61,135 nucleotides of DNA, from contig JAFTPT010000048.1 of NCBI GenBank assembly GCA_017463155.1, positions 1-61,135 of the forward strand. Reading direction: 5' to 3'. Positions 36,831 through 45,679 of this stretch are shown in pieces. Position numbers and translations under genes: made by a program. This DNA is from Blautia sp. Its GTDB lineage: Bacteria > Bacillota > Clostridia > Lachnospirales > Lachnospiraceae. Every line of letters begins with the position of its first letter. Within the stretch, counting starts at the first letter, position 1. The notes under the pieces were generated by a model, which saw only the letters and a list, made by a program, of their open reading frames with translations, did no database searches and was not told the origin of the DNA.

Positions 36831-38314
36831 GCATTTCTCCGGTTTAATACCAGCAGCGCTCCGATCAGCAGTACAACGCCGGCAGCCAGGCCGATCCACG
36901 GCGTCAGCGTGAATCCGGCGATCAGATAACCGACCGCGCAGATGACCGCCACGAGCGTCGCGTAGGGCAGCTGTGTTTCCACATGCCGGATATGCTGGCA
37001 CGACGCCCCCGTGGAAGCGAGGATCGTCGTATCCGAGATCGGCGAGCAGTGGTCTCCGTACACCGATCCGGCCAACGTCGCGCCGAGGGTGGGCACAAGC
37101 AGCGCGCCGGCGCCTTCGGAGGCGCAGATCATGGTCACGATCGGGATCAGCATGCCGAAGGTTCCCCAGGACGTTCCCATGGAAAAGCTCATCAGCGCGG
37201 CGACCACAAAGATCAAAAACGGCAGGAAACCGAGCGGCAGGCTCGTGCTTTCCACAAATCCCGAGATAAAGACCCCGGTTCCGATCAGCTGCCGGCAGAC
37301 ACCTCCCAGGCTCCACGACAGGATCAGGATCAGCATCGGCGGCACGATATTGCTGATACCGCTGACGATGTTTTCGATAAACTCCTTCGGCGTCATCAGC
37401 CTGCGCGGAATATACATCACAAAAGCCGTAACAAGGCCTGCAAAAGCACCCAGCGTAAGGCCCGCGGTCGGATTCTCTCCGATCGCCTCCGAAAAGCTGA
37501 CTCCGCTGAAGAATCCGCCGACGTAGGCCATGCCGAGGATCGCACAGACGATCAGCACGGCGATGGGCAGCACCAGGTCCAGCACATGCCCCTTCGGGCC
37601 CTTCTGCTCTTCCTTCGCTTCGGCCGCGATATCGGCCTTCATGGCGGCCTCCTCGGCCTTCTTCATCGGACCGAAATCCTTCCCCGTAAAACAGACGAAC
37701 AGCACCATCAGGATGGTCAGCAGCGCATAGAGATTGTACGGGATCGTCGAAAGAAAAATGTTGAACCCGCCGGTCTCGCTGACCTCGCTCGCCACGGCCA
37801 CGGCCCAGCTGGACACCGGCGCGATGATGCAGACCGGCGCCGCCGTCGCGTCGATGATGTACGCCAGCTTCTCCCTGGAGATGTGCAGCCTGTCCGTGAT
37901 CGGACGCATGACGGTGCCGACCGTCAGGCAGTTGAAGCCGTCGTCGATAAAGATCAGCACGCCCAGGAGCGAGGTGGCAAAGGCGGCCGAACGGCGTGTT
38001 TTCAGCCATTTTTCGGCCCATCGTCCGTAGGCCTCGCTGCCCCCGGACTTTGATACCAGGATGACGACAGCCCACAAAAGCGCCAGAAAAATGATCATAT
38101 ACGCATTGTCGGAGATCTTCGAATACATCATGTCAAAGGTCGTCGCAACCGCGGAGACGAGCGTTCCGCCGCTTGAAAAGCTGTAGATCAGCATGCCCGA
38201 AAACAGCCCGATGAACAGGGACGAATAGACTTCTTTTGTCAGAAGCGCCAGTGTGATAGCAATGACCGGTGGAAGTAACGAAAGCCAGCCGGTTTCGATC
38301 ATTGTGAATTCCAT
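36827..38314 (-). CDS. nhaC: NhaC-family Na+/H+ antiporter
   Basis: A 495-residue polytopic membrane protein with about 11-12 hydrophobic segments. Family-type motifs include FIDDGFNCLTVGTVMRPITD (~127-146), APVSSWAVAVASE and SMGTSWGTFG with SVYGDHCSPISDTT. Members swap external protons (or malate) for internal sodium or lactate; the precise ions cannot be told. GGAGAG precedes the ATG at 38314. It shares a transcript with a DNA polymerase, an uncommon pairing. It could instead be an amino-acid antiporter of the same superfamily. Confidence 0.82.
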   Translation of the reverse strand: MEFTMIETGWLSLLPPVIAITLALLTKEVYSSLFIGLFSGMLIYSFSSGGTLVSAVATTFDMMYSKISDNAYMIIFLALLWAVVILVSKSGGSEAYGRWAEKWLKTRRSAAFATSLLGVLIFIDDGFNCLTVGTVMRPITDRLHISREKLAYIIDATAAPVCIIAPVSSWAVAVASEVSETGGFNIFLSTIPYNLYALLTILMVLFVCFTGKDFGPMKKAEEAAMKADIAAEAKEEQKGPKGHVLDLVLPIAVLIVCAILGMAYVGGFFSGVSFSEAIGENPTAGLTLGAFAGLVTAFVMYIPRRLMTPKEFIENIVSGISNIVPPMLILILSWSLGGVCRQLIGTGVFISGFVESTSLPLGFLPFLIFVVAALMSFSMGTSWGTFGMLIPIVTMICASEGAGALLVPTLGATLAGSVYGDHCSPISDTTILASTGASCQHIRHVETQLPYATLVAVICAVGYLIAGFTLTPWIGLAAGVVLLIGALLVLNRRNA

Positions 38315-38442
38315 AGCCCTCTCCTCTGTGATGAAAAATACTACAAATAGCGTCCTGTTATACTCTGCTCGTTCTTCCGGATCTCGATCTTCTTTGGTAT
38401 GTGAAACTGCTTGTCGTCAAGATTCATTATCCTATCCGTTCT

Positions 38443-38679
38443 TTAGAACTTCCTGCTGATCCAGATCAGGATGCATGCGCCAACGACCGACACGATCGTA
38501 CCGCCGATCAGGCCGTGGCCCTCAATCCCGATGATCCCGAGAACCACCGATCCGACGACACCGCCGATCAGTCCGAGAATGATATTTCTCACCATCCCGC
38601 CTTCGCTTCCCGTCAGCTTTCCTGCGATCCATCCTGCGAGTCCACCCAGAAACAACGTCCAAAGTAATCCTAAGATCAT
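38443..38679 (-). CDS. GlsB/YeaQ/YmgE-family small membrane protein
   Basis: A 78-residue protein with three hydrophobic stretches and the Gly-rich pattern LFLGGLAGWIAGKLTG, ILGLIGGVVGSVVLG and GLIGGTIVSVVGACILIW of the transglycosylase-associated (GlsB/YeaQ) family. These are general-stress-linked membrane proteins of unclear function. The start MILGLLW at 38679 is preferred because AAAGGAG lies just upstream. It is 128 bp upstream of nhaC in the same direction. Confidence 0.88.
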   Translation of the reverse strand: MILGLLWTLFLGGLAGWIAGKLTGSEGGMVRNIILGLIGGVVGSVVLGIIGIEGHGLIGGTIVSVVGACILIWISRKF

Positions 38680-38763
38680 GATTTTTCTCCTTTGATTCAA
38701 TTCTTCGATGAAATGTGTAATTACCGGTTTCACCGTAAATTATAATCGCGGCGTGCATTTGCG

Positions 38764-38887
38764 TCAATGCACGATCTCTGCTGCTGCCTCGGTTTTCTCG
38801 GCCGGCACGAACAGGTACGCAATATCGGTTCCGTCCTCCTTCGACGGAGGACACCATGTTCAGCTTCAGGGTTCCGTCTTCGTTCAT
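38764..38887 (-). pseudogene. Possible decayed gene fragment
   Basis: Reading the minus strand from ATG at 38887 gives MNEDGTLKLNMVSSVEGG. After a shift of frame it continues as DGTDIAYLFVPAEKTEAAAEIVH and a stop at 38764. The two pieces look like one protein tail interrupted by a small indel. I do not recognise the family. It lies in the gap between two divergent genes. Confidence 0.25.
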
Positions 38888-38932
38888 AAGCGTGCGGGTC
38901 GCCCGTAAAGCGACTCTGCTGACGCTCCTGTG

Positions 38933-38941
38933 TGATATAAT
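38933..38941 (+). promoter_or_regulatory. Extended -10 promoter of the ADP-ribosylglycohydrolase gene
   Basis: TGATATAAT contains TG-N-TATAAT (TATAAT at 38936-38941), 45 bp before the start. No good -35 is visible, as is common with an extended -10. Confidence 0.4.
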
Positions 38942-38985
38942 CTGTTTAAAGAACAAACATACAGCATATAAAGGAGATGATTCAA

Positions 38986-39963
38986 ATGACAAAAACCAAT
39001 ATCTGGCAGAACGGAATCATGGGCGTCGTCGTCGGAGACGCTCTCGGCTGTCCCGTACAGTTTGAATCGAGGGCAGAGGTTGCAGCTCATCCGGTCACCG
39101 GCATGCGCGGATACGGCACTTTTCATCTGCCGGAGGGCTCCTGGACAGACGACAGCAGCCTGACGCTGGCGCTTCTCGAGAGCATCCGCCGCAAGGACGG
39201 CATCGACCTGGATGATATCATGGAAAATTTCATGAAATGGCTCTATGACGGGGAGTTCACACCCTACGGCCGGTCCTACGATATCGGCCAGGGCACCAGG
39301 CAGGCCATCGACCGCTATGCAAGCCGCCGGGATGCAAAGAAATGCGGCGGCGCTGACGAATGGAACAACGGAAACGGCAGCCTCATGCGCATTATGCCGG
39401 CCTGCCTGTACTGCAGTGAGATGATGAGCCGCGGCGAATTTTCCGACAAGGACGCCATCGAGACGATTCACGCCGTAGGCAGCCTCACCCACGCGCATAT
39501 CCGGGCGAATATCGCCTGCGGGCTGTACTTCTTTATGGTGGACGCGGTCCTGACCGGAGAAGGTTCCCTCAACGACCGGCTGCAGGCCGGCCTGGCCCGG
39601 GGCTTTGCATTTTATGATTCGTACCTGGCAGACAAAGAAAACCTGCACTGTTATGACCGGCTTCGCGACCTGGCTGCTTTTTCGGCTGTCCCGGCCGACC
39701 GCATCCGGAGCACCGGATACGTGGTGGACGCACTGGAAGCCGCCGTCTGGTCCCTGGTCACGACAGACCTCTTTGACCAGGCCCTTCTGAAGGCCGTAAA
39801 CCTGGGTGACGATACCGATACCGTCGGCGCCATCGCCGGTGGTCTCGCAGGCCTCTACTACGGCTATGCGGCCATCCCGGAGGACTGGCTGAACGCCATC
39901 AAGCGCCGGGACTGGATGGAAAGCCTGTGCGGCGGTCCGGACCCGTCACCGGGTATCGTCTGA
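38986..39963 (+). CDS. ADP-ribosylglycohydrolase (DraG/ARH family)
   Basis: A 325-residue enzyme predicted to remove ADP-ribose from proteins or nucleic acids. Metal-binding motifs are visible: GVVVGDALGCPVQFE near the start, SWTDDSSLTLALLES (~47-61) and the C-terminal LGDDTDTVGAIAGGLAGLYYG. Together they give the family's paired Asp/Thr ligands for two divalent ions. The ATG at 38986 fits the AAAGGAG site; an ATG 9 bp earlier would touch it. Its 3' end overlaps the convergent acetyltransferase by 18 bp. Confidence 0.9.
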   Translation: MTKTNIWQNGIMGVVVGDALGCPVQFESRAEVAAHPVTGMRGYGTFHLPEGSWTDDSSLTLALLESIRRKDGIDLDDIMENFMKWLYDGEFTPYGRSYDIGQGTRQAIDRYASRRDAKKCGGADEWNNGNGSLMRIMPACLYCSEMMSRGEFSDKDAIETIHAVGSLTHAHIRANIACGLYFFMVDAVLTGEGSLNDRLQAGLARGFAFYDSYLADKENLHCYDRLRDLAAFSAVPADRIRSTGYVVDALEAAVWSLVTTDLFDQALLKAVNLGDDTDTVGAIAGGLAGLYYGYAAIPEDWLNAIKRRDWMESLCGGPDPSPGIV

Positions 39964-40332
39964 TGGCTTGCATCTTGCGTATTCGTATATCCGTTTTGTG
40001 TATACGCGGTCTCCGACCGTAAGGCCGTCTTTCTCCGTTCGGACGAGCCGCATACCGGATTTTTCAAGCACTCTGCGTGACCCCGTGTTCTCTTCGGCGC
40101 ACCAGGCGGTCACGCAGGGGATGCCTTCGTTCTCCGTCAGATACTCCAACACTTTCTTTACCGCTTCTGTCGCAAAGCCTCGTCCCTGCCAGTTCCGGTC
40201 CACACTGAATCCAACCTCGATCCGGCTGCCGGTATAGTCGTAAGCACCGATCGTTCCGACAACGATATCTTCAACGTCCATCACCCAGGAATAAGAATGG
40301 TCGTCGTCATAGCTTTGGATGAATCCGCGCAC
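39946..40332 (-). CDS. GNAT (RimJ/RimL-like) acetyltransferase, N-terminally truncated
   Basis: 128 residues from GTG at 40332. The acetyl-CoA-binding part is intact: VGFSVDRNWQGRGFATEAVKKVLEYL, WCAEENTGSRRVLEKSGM. Relatives of this family usually start 40-50 residues earlier with an LRL/LRPF strand, missing here. In-frame upstream codons end at a TGA near 40345. A frame-shifted MKETVTLRD sits just before, possibly the remnant of the original start. The ribosome site is poor. It is probably a broken gene, though expression from the GTG cannot be excluded. Confidence 0.6.
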   Translation of the reverse strand: MRGFIQSYDDDHSYSWVMDVEDIVVGTIGAYDYTGSRIEVGFSVDRNWQGRGFATEAVKKVLEYLTENEGIPCVTAWCAEENTGSRRVLEKSGMRLVRTEKDGLTVGDRVYTKRIYEYARCKPSDDTR

Positions 40333-40347
40333 CGTCTCCTGCGCATG

Positions 40348-40605
40348 TCACGAAGTGTAACCGTTTCCTTCATCGAAATCTGCCGCGATGTCTACTTCGG
40401 AAAACTCCGCCTGTGTGATATACCGGATACATTTCGGATTCAGCTTATCCGAATCATCGATCACGGCCACGAACGCTTCCGGCCCGGCCTCTACGGCCAT
40501 CTGCATGGCCTCCATAAGATCTTCATTCCCATAGTACCAGTCATCTTCCGCATTCAGCAGAACTGCATACCAATAATTCTTTGGCAACTCTTCTCTCATT
40601 ATCAT
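40348..40605 (-). CDS. Small acidic protein of unknown function
   Basis: 85 residues, start MIMREELPKNYWYAVLLNAE at 40605 after GAGGAG. It is strongly acidic (many Asp/Glu), has no signal or membrane segment and ends 15 bp before the truncated acetyltransferase on the same strand. No family recognised. The amphipathic segment EDLMEAMQMAVEAGPEAFVAVID suggests a small alpha/beta fold. Confidence 0.5.
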   Translation of the reverse strand: MIMREELPKNYWYAVLLNAEDDWYYGNEDLMEAMQMAVEAGPEAFVAVIDDSDKLNPKCIRYITQAEFSEVDIAADFDEGNGYTS

Positions 40606-40616
40606 AACCGGTCTCC

Positions 40617-40724
40617 TCACAGCCCTAATTCCGCGCACAGCTTGTCGTAGCGCGCCATCTCATGCGGTTTGACTTCCTTGGTCGGATCTCCCAGCGAATG
40701 GTGGATCACGTCAACAGTCCCTTT
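40617..40724 (-). pseudogene. C-terminal fragment of an unidentified gene
   Basis: An open stretch after an in-frame TGA encodes VDVIHHSLGDPTKEVKPHE and ends LCAELGL at 40617, just upstream of the small acidic protein. The residues look protein-like and there is no start codon, so I read it as the tail of a lost gene. Confidence 0.3.
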
Positions 40725-40744
40725 TCAAGGTGAAGTTCTTTTAA

Positions 40745-41770
40745 TCAGCCTTTCGGCAGAACTACCTCCTGCAGATATTTCTCAACCGTCTCCCTGGTCA
40801 CGTCATAAGACGACATGATCTTTGAAATGATCTTTTCATCGGAATAGTGAAGGTCTTCTCGCAACGTCTTGATCCTTCCCTTGATCTCACCAATATACTC
40901 TCCTTCCACGCGTCCCGCAGCACGGCCTTCTTCGCGTCCCGCGGCTTCTCCCTCCGCTCTTGCTTCATCCAATATAAATGTCAGCATTTTTCCGTTCCCT
41001 CCCCTTTCATTGACCTTTTCGGGCATCTCTGAAAACCAATCTGTATCTGTCACCGCATTCATCAGCTCAAAGAATTCCTCGACATGCTTCAGCTGATCCA
41101 CCGTCATTCGGAACTCCGGAATCAGGCCTTCCTTCCTCTTGCGGTTACTGACAAAATACTCTGCCACGAATTTGAAATCGCTCCGGAACATCTCCAGCTG
41201 CTCATCCGTCAGATAAGAAACATCAACTACTTTGATCGAATAATCCGGTATGAATGCTTCCAGATCATTGTATTCTTTGAAATAGTTCCGGATACTCCGA
41301 GGTCCCTTCCATCGCTTCTCTGAAAAGAAAAGCACGATCGTGACGACCGGATAAAAGTCCGGCACCCTCTCCAGTTTCACCGATCCTTCAGCTCCGGCAC
41401 CTTCTGTCTTCATCGCTTTCATCCGGTTTTTATTTTTGCGTCGTATTGATTCCCGCCTTCGTATCTGGTCCCTGTACTCTGCTCCGTCATAGCTGAAATT
41501 CCGGAAGATCATCTCCTGGTCTTCCTCCGTTTGGTTTTCAATGCCGAAGACAGCCAACCGGAACTGTCCGTTCTTCCAGAACTTCTTGGTGTCCCGTTCC
41601 TGCTCCGCTATTTTTCCTTTGTGATCGTTGTACGCGCTGCGGGCCATGCCCGTCTCCAGTTCATCCTCGCGTATCCTGACCCTGCCGTTGAAAAGACAAA
41701 CATTCAAAATGTCCGCAAAGACATCGTTGAAATCTTCGAGCTTCTTTTCGGTAAAGTCTTTTGCTGCCAA
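40745..41770 (-). CDS. Rpn-family recombination-promoting nuclease (PD-(D/E)XK)
   Basis: About 341 residues. The family core is clear: DFNDVFADILNVCLFNG near the N-terminus and GIENQTEEDQEMIFRNFSYDGAEYRDQ (~75-101). The latter contains the E-x-Q of the PD-(D/E)XK nuclease site. The C-terminus holds the Glu/Gly/Arg-rich helix (GEAAGREEGRAAGRVEGE) typical of transposase-like Rpn proteins. The TTG at 41770 follows GGGGAGGAG at good spacing and is preferred over an ATG inside that site. Rpn proteins nick DNA and stimulate RecA-independent recombination. Often mobile or phase-variable. Confidence 0.8.
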   Translation of the reverse strand: MAAKDFTEKKLEDFNDVFADILNVCLFNGRVRIREDELETGMARSAYNDHKGKIAEQERDTKKFWKNGQFRLAVFGIENQTEEDQEMIFRNFSYDGAEYRDQIRRRESIRRKNKNRMKAMKTEGAGAEGSVKLERVPDFYPVVTIVLFFSEKRWKGPRSIRNYFKEYNDLEAFIPDYSIKVVDVSYLTDEQLEMFRSDFKFVAEYFVSNRKRKEGLIPEFRMTVDQLKHVEEFFELMNAVTDTDWFSEMPEKVNERGGNGKMLTFILDEARAEGEAAGREEGRAAGRVEGEYIGEIKGRIKTLREDLHYSDEKIISKIMSSYDVTRETVEKYLQEVVLPKG

Positions 41771-41899
41771 TTGATCTCCTCCCCGCATGTTCCGAAGACA
41801 TGCTGTGTGATGCCTTCCACATTACTCTATGCAGGGAAAGAATTCAAGGGATATATTTCGACAATTTCCGTCATTTAGTCAATTAATGCTCAGCCATCT

Positions 41900-42520
41900 T
41901 TATTCATCAGGGACGTCTTTTTCCCGTATTCTCTCGATCTCATCAACTACCAAAACATCCGCCGGCAGCCAGTTCACCTGGCGCAGGTTATCGAGCGGAA
42001 GCCATCTGGCTGCTTCATGTTCCAGCAGCGTCAGATGCCCTTCTTTGACGCTGCACCAGTAGCAATCCATCGACAAGTGAAATTCCGGATAATCGTACTC
42101 AATTGTTTTGATAAACTCCCCGACTTCGATTTCGGCGGTAAGTTCTTCCCGGATCTCTCGTTTTAATGCCTGCTGCGGCGTTTCCCCTTTCTCGATCTTG
42201 CCTCCCGGGAACTCCCACCAGCCCTTGTATGAACCATATCCTCTTGCTGTGGAAAAAACGACCTGTTCCCCGTTTTTATAGTCGCAGATAACGGCCGCAA
42301 CCACACGGACATATTTCCGAATCTCACCAGAAGCTGTGAAGCAAACCTTCTTTCCTTCTGTAATCCCCTGTGCGGAAAGGGTTTTCTCTGCTACCTCGAC
42401 AGGTTTTTCCTCACCGGATTGCATATCTTCCAATACCAACAATGCCATTGGCTCTTTTCTTCCGCTGTCCTCGCAGCCATAATCAGGTTCCAATATTTGT
42501 TTTACTGAATAAATTTTCAT
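41900..42520 (-). CDS. NUDIX (MutT-like) nucleoside triphosphate pyrophosphohydrolase
   Basis: A 206-residue cytoplasmic hydrolase. The Nudix box G-x5-E-x7-REUxEE is complete in the segment around GGKIEKGETPQQALKREIREEL (residues ~108-129). The protein resembles (deoxy)nucleoside triphosphate pyrophosphohydrolases of the MutT group, with an extra ~70-residue N-terminal domain. The ATG at 42520 is chosen over a GTG two codons earlier. It starts 14 bp after the end of the helicase gene, so the two are co-transcribed. Confidence 0.85.
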   Translation of the reverse strand: MKIYSVKQILEPDYGCEDSGRKEPMALLVLEDMQSGEEKPVEVAEKTLSAQGITEGKKVCFTASGEIRKYVRVVAAVICDYKNGEQVVFSTARGYGSYKGWWEFPGGKIEKGETPQQALKREIREELTAEIEVGEFIKTIEYDYPEFHLSMDCYWCSVKEGHLTLLEHEAARWLPLDNLRQVNWLPADVLVVDEIERIREKDVPDE

Positions 42521-42534
42521 AATCACTCTCTCGT

Positions 42535-43509
42535 TTATGCACTTGTTATATACTCATAAATATCATCTCTAACGGGTTCCTGCAGAATCCATTCAATCTC
42601 AACAGCCGTCTTGTCGGTATTGGCCATAGTAAAAACTTCGGCTTTTCCGCTTGCGTTCATGGATCCAAGATAGTAGAACTCCTTCGAGATTTTATCATCT
42701 TTGTTCTTTCTGACAAACAACTCTACCCGGATTCCCCGCTCTTTCGCCTTGAGGAAGTTCTGAACATCTTCGGATTCCAGACTACGTCCTGATTTGGAGA
42801 TGGCAATCATCACTTGCCTGTTCACAAATCTGTCTTCATATTTGGTCGTATCACTGATATCTTCAGACTTGTTGTAATTGATAAACACCGGAAAGGTTTT
42901 TGTTTTTTTATCGTATTTATAACCGCCGATATTGAGTGGCACCTCGCTGTTTTCCCAGTTCAGTAATCTGCAGACATCTTCATACGTATACTTCTGATAT
43001 AAGACAAAATCTGTGTTCCCATAGCAATTGCTATAATCACGCTGGTACCTGGACATACCAAACTCCACCAGCTCGTCAAGGATATTATAGAAATCTTTGT
43101 TTGCTAGCATCTCCAGAAAACTCTTTGCAGGTCTATAATCCATTGCGTCTTTTTCAATGAAAATGCATTGTGCATACGTTTTCTTTCCGGATCCGCTTGG
43201 GAATTCATTTGTCAAAACATTGATCATATTGGTTTTCTGATTCTCATTAATCTCCTTTTCATATGGTCTGAGATCTTCTGCAAGGCCCTGAAAAAGACCC
43301 ATACGAGATAAACCGTGTGCATATGCTAAAATGCGTTTGAGCATCTGAAGCTCCTGAATACGCTTTCCCGAGGCGAATTTTTTGGAGACAAACTCAACGA
43401 TCACTTCCTCATCCTTTGATAATCGAACGGAATAATCATTTTCATATTTCACAAGAAATTTATAATACGATCCCAGGCTTTTATTGTCGAAAATCCTCAA
43501 CACATCCAT
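42535..43509 (-). CDS. DUF3427 C-terminal part of a frameshifted PLD-helicase
   Basis: 324 residues in a different frame from the upstream helicase part. The true frame extends upstream to about 43625 without a stop: FFSSIDNANFSDIKLIKENY leading into MDVLRIFDNKSLGSYYKFLV. This is the usual continuation of PLD-helicase-DUF3427 proteins. Later landmarks are RILAYAHGLSRM, LLNWENSEVPLNIGGYKYD and TFPVFINYNK. On its own it lacks catalytic motifs. Treat it with the next feature as one broken gene unless resequencing closes the indel. Confidence 0.8.
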   Translation of the reverse strand: MDVLRIFDNKSLGSYYKFLVKYENDYSVRLSKDEEVIVEFVSKKFASGKRIQELQMLKRILAYAHGLSRMGLFQGLAEDLRPYEKEINENQKTNMINVLTNEFPSGSGKKTYAQCIFIEKDAMDYRPAKSFLEMLANKDFYNILDELVEFGMSRYQRDYSNCYGNTDFVLYQKYTYEDVCRLLNWENSEVPLNIGGYKYDKKTKTFPVFINYNKSEDISDTTKYEDRFVNRQVMIAISKSGRSLESEDVQNFLKAKERGIRVELFVRKNKDDKISKEFYYLGSMNASGKAEVFTMANTDKTAVEIEWILQEPVRDDIYEYITSA

Positions 43510-43586
43510 TTCGCCGTAGTTGTCAAAATCTGCCAGCCTCGGTATTCGTCCCAGTTTGTTTTTCAGATTTGTGTAATTCTCTTTGA

Positions 43587-45533
43587 TTAGTTTGATATCA
43601 CTGAAATTCGCATTATCGATGGACGAGAAAATCTTTTTCTGCTGATCTCATCAAAGTGTACTGTAGAGGCTCCCGGAAGAATGCGGCACCCTTCCATTAC
43701 AAATCGGCGAATATTATCTTTGTTGTAAGTCCGATCCCCCGACAATGCGATCGGGATCATAAAATTGTTATTATAATTCCCGATAAAATCAAGGATTACC
43801 ACAAACTCTTTGCCATTTGCTTTTCGAAGTCCCCGGCCTAGCTGCTGAATGAATACAATAGGCGATTGCGTAGGGCGCAGCATAAGAACCTGATTCACTT
43901 CAATAATATCTATTCCTTCATTCAGTATCTCAACGGAAAGGATATAATCAAGGGGCTGTAATGCACCATTCTCATCTGCCGCCAATCGTTCAAAGGCTTC
44001 CTGCCGTTGATCTTCAGAAGCACTGCCATTCAGTGCAATAGTCCTATAGTAACGACCTGTCTCCGGATTAATGGTATGGTTCAATCTGTCAGAAAGAACC
44101 TCGGATTCCCGGATCGACCTGCAGAAGATCAGCCCTTTGACCTTCTCTCCACTGTAGCCGTAATAAGTGGCCTGTTCCACAATATGCTTCACTCGTTCAT
44201 TGCTTGTCAGCATGCTGAAATCATATTGTCCATTTTCCTGATCATCAATAATACTCAGATCCGTGATGCCGAAATAATGAAACGGGCACAGCAGGTTTTC
44301 TTCCATGGCTTGCTGAAGTCGGATTTCATAAACGATGTTATAATTAAAAAGCTCGTAAACATTCCTCCCCTCAATGTGATCATCGCGTTTATCTGGCGTT
44401 GCCGTCATACCAAGCCAAAGCTGTGGCTTGAAGTACGACATGATCCGCTGGTAGGAATTAGCCGGGGAATGATGCGACTCGTCCAGAATAATTGCCGTAA
44501 AGTCGTCGGGCCGGAACTTTTTCAGGTTCTCCTCTCGAGACAATGTCTGTACAGTGGCAAATATGTAATCCTTGTTTCTGCAATCCTCGATCGCTTCTCT
44601 TCCGCTCAGCACTCCCATGGAAACCGTATTCGAGAATACTCTCTTATATGATTGCATCGTCTGCCTGGCAAGTTGATTGCGGTGTACCAGAAACAGAACG
44701 CGTTTGAATCCAATTTCCCGCATAGCAAAAGCAGATGCGTACGTCTTGCCTGTACCCGTTGCCGAAATCAGAAGGCCCTTGTTTTCTCTCTGTTCATAGA
44801 GCTTCTTCAAGCTGCTGATAAACCCCACCTGCATGCTGTTTGGCTGGAGTCGATATGCCTCGATGGAAGGCATTTTCTCTCTTCGAACAAGCTGGCGTTG
44901 TTTCTTAACGATTTCATATTTTGTCAGATACGCATCATAAAAGAGGTCAAAATCCAGAGATCTTTGACTGTTCCACAGAAGTTCAAACTCCGAGCATACC
45001 TTGTCAGCAAATTCTCCGCTTTCTGTCGATACGATTTTTGTATTCCATTCCTGGTTGACGGTCAGCGCATACTGCGTCATATTTGAACTGCCGATCAATA
45101 TCCGGTACAGTCCGTCCTTCCTGAAAATGTAGCCTTTTGTATGGAATCCTGCGTTATCATCCGTCTGATACATTCGAAGAGTAACATTCGTTAAACCAGC
45201 CAATGTTTTTAAGGCTTCCGGTTCACTGAACATCAGGTAATCTGTCGTCAGAATCCTTCCGTTTACACCTTTCTGTTCAAGCTCTTTCAGAATCTGCAGG
45301 AGCGGTGTGATACCACTGCGTGTTATGAACGCGACACTGATCGCAAAGGAGTCACAGGAAGACAATTCGCGCTCAATGACAGAAAGGACTTTCTGCCCCT
45401 CCTGATAACTGTTTACAATGAATTCCGGCTTGTAGGCAAGATTCGAATCAGAACGCAGATCAATAAAGGCTGTTTCTGCGCCTTTTCTTAATTCCGAGAT
45501 ATCATCAACCTGTATGAGTTTTTCATCGTTCAT
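43587..45533 (-). CDS. PLD nuclease-DEAD/DEAH helicase (N-terminal part, frameshifted)
   Basis: About 648 residues. A phospholipase-D-type nuclease domain comes first (HTKGYIF with GSSNMT, ~140-165). It is followed by a superfamily-2 helicase: Walker A SATGTGKT, DESHH box, MTATPDKRD and helicase C motif QQLGRGLRKANGKEF. The frame ends prematurely after ISRKRFSRPSIM; the next frame continues the protein. Together with DUF3427 it would be about 1,000 residues, the usual size. Such proteins are common in defence and mobile islands and probably act on foreign DNA (inference). Start at the ATG 45533. Confidence 0.85.
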   Translation of the reverse strand: MNDEKLIQVDDISELRKGAETAFIDLRSDSNLAYKPEFIVNSYQEGQKVLSVIERELSSCDSFAISVAFITRSGITPLLQILKELEQKGVNGRILTTDYLMFSEPEALKTLAGLTNVTLRMYQTDDNAGFHTKGYIFRKDGLYRILIGSSNMTQYALTVNQEWNTKIVSTESGEFADKVCSEFELLWNSQRSLDFDLFYDAYLTKYEIVKKQRQLVRREKMPSIEAYRLQPNSMQVGFISSLKKLYEQRENKGLLISATGTGKTYASAFAMREIGFKRVLFLVHRNQLARQTMQSYKRVFSNTVSMGVLSGREAIEDCRNKDYIFATVQTLSREENLKKFRPDDFTAIILDESHHSPANSYQRIMSYFKPQLWLGMTATPDKRDDHIEGRNVYELFNYNIVYEIRLQQAMEENLLCPFHYFGITDLSIIDDQENGQYDFSMLTSNERVKHIVEQATYYGYSGEKVKGLIFCRSIRESEVLSDRLNHTINPETGRYYRTIALNGSASEDQRQEAFERLAADENGALQPLDYILSVEILNEGIDIIEVNQVLMLRPTQSPIVFIQQLGRGLRKANGKEFVVILDFIGNYNNNFMIPIALSGDRTYNKDNIRRFVMEGCRILPGASTVHFDEISRKRFSRPSIMRISVISN

Positions 45534-45584
45534 GGAATAATCACCCACGTTTCACAATATTTTCGATTTAGATCCATTGAATAA

Positions 45585-45613
45585 AGAATACCATGTTCGA
45601 GGCGAATTCTCAA
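45585..45613 (-). promoter_or_regulatory. Promoter of the PLD-helicase/NUDIX transcript
   Basis: On the minus strand TTGAGA (45613-45608) and TATTCT (45590-45585) are 17 bp apart, each one base from consensus. They lie about 50 bp upstream of the helicase start. Confidence 0.5.
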
Positions 45614-45630
45614 CACGAAGCAAGCAAATC

Positions 45631-45652
45631 AGCGCCTGCTTCCGCAGGCGCT
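45631..45652 (-). terminator. Hairpin after the metallopeptidase gene
   Basis: AGCGCCTGC and GCAGGCGCT pair perfectly around a 4-base loop, 28 bp beyond the stop at 45680. The T tract is short (GATTTG), so termination strength is uncertain. Confidence 0.5.
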
Positions 45653-45679
45653 GCATCAATAACCACTGCATTCAAATAA

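Noticed and set aside
36831-38075. Upstream extension of the polymerase frame to 903 residues
   Set aside because: The extra part is the antiporter gene read in another frame; the ATGA junction and MKRQYIAIDLKSFYAS fix the real start at 36830.
43615-43645. Programmed ribosomal frameshifting in the helicase gene
   Set aside because: The A-AAA-AGA sequence does not allow good re-pairing in both sites, and no downstream pseudoknot is evident. A plain indel is simpler.
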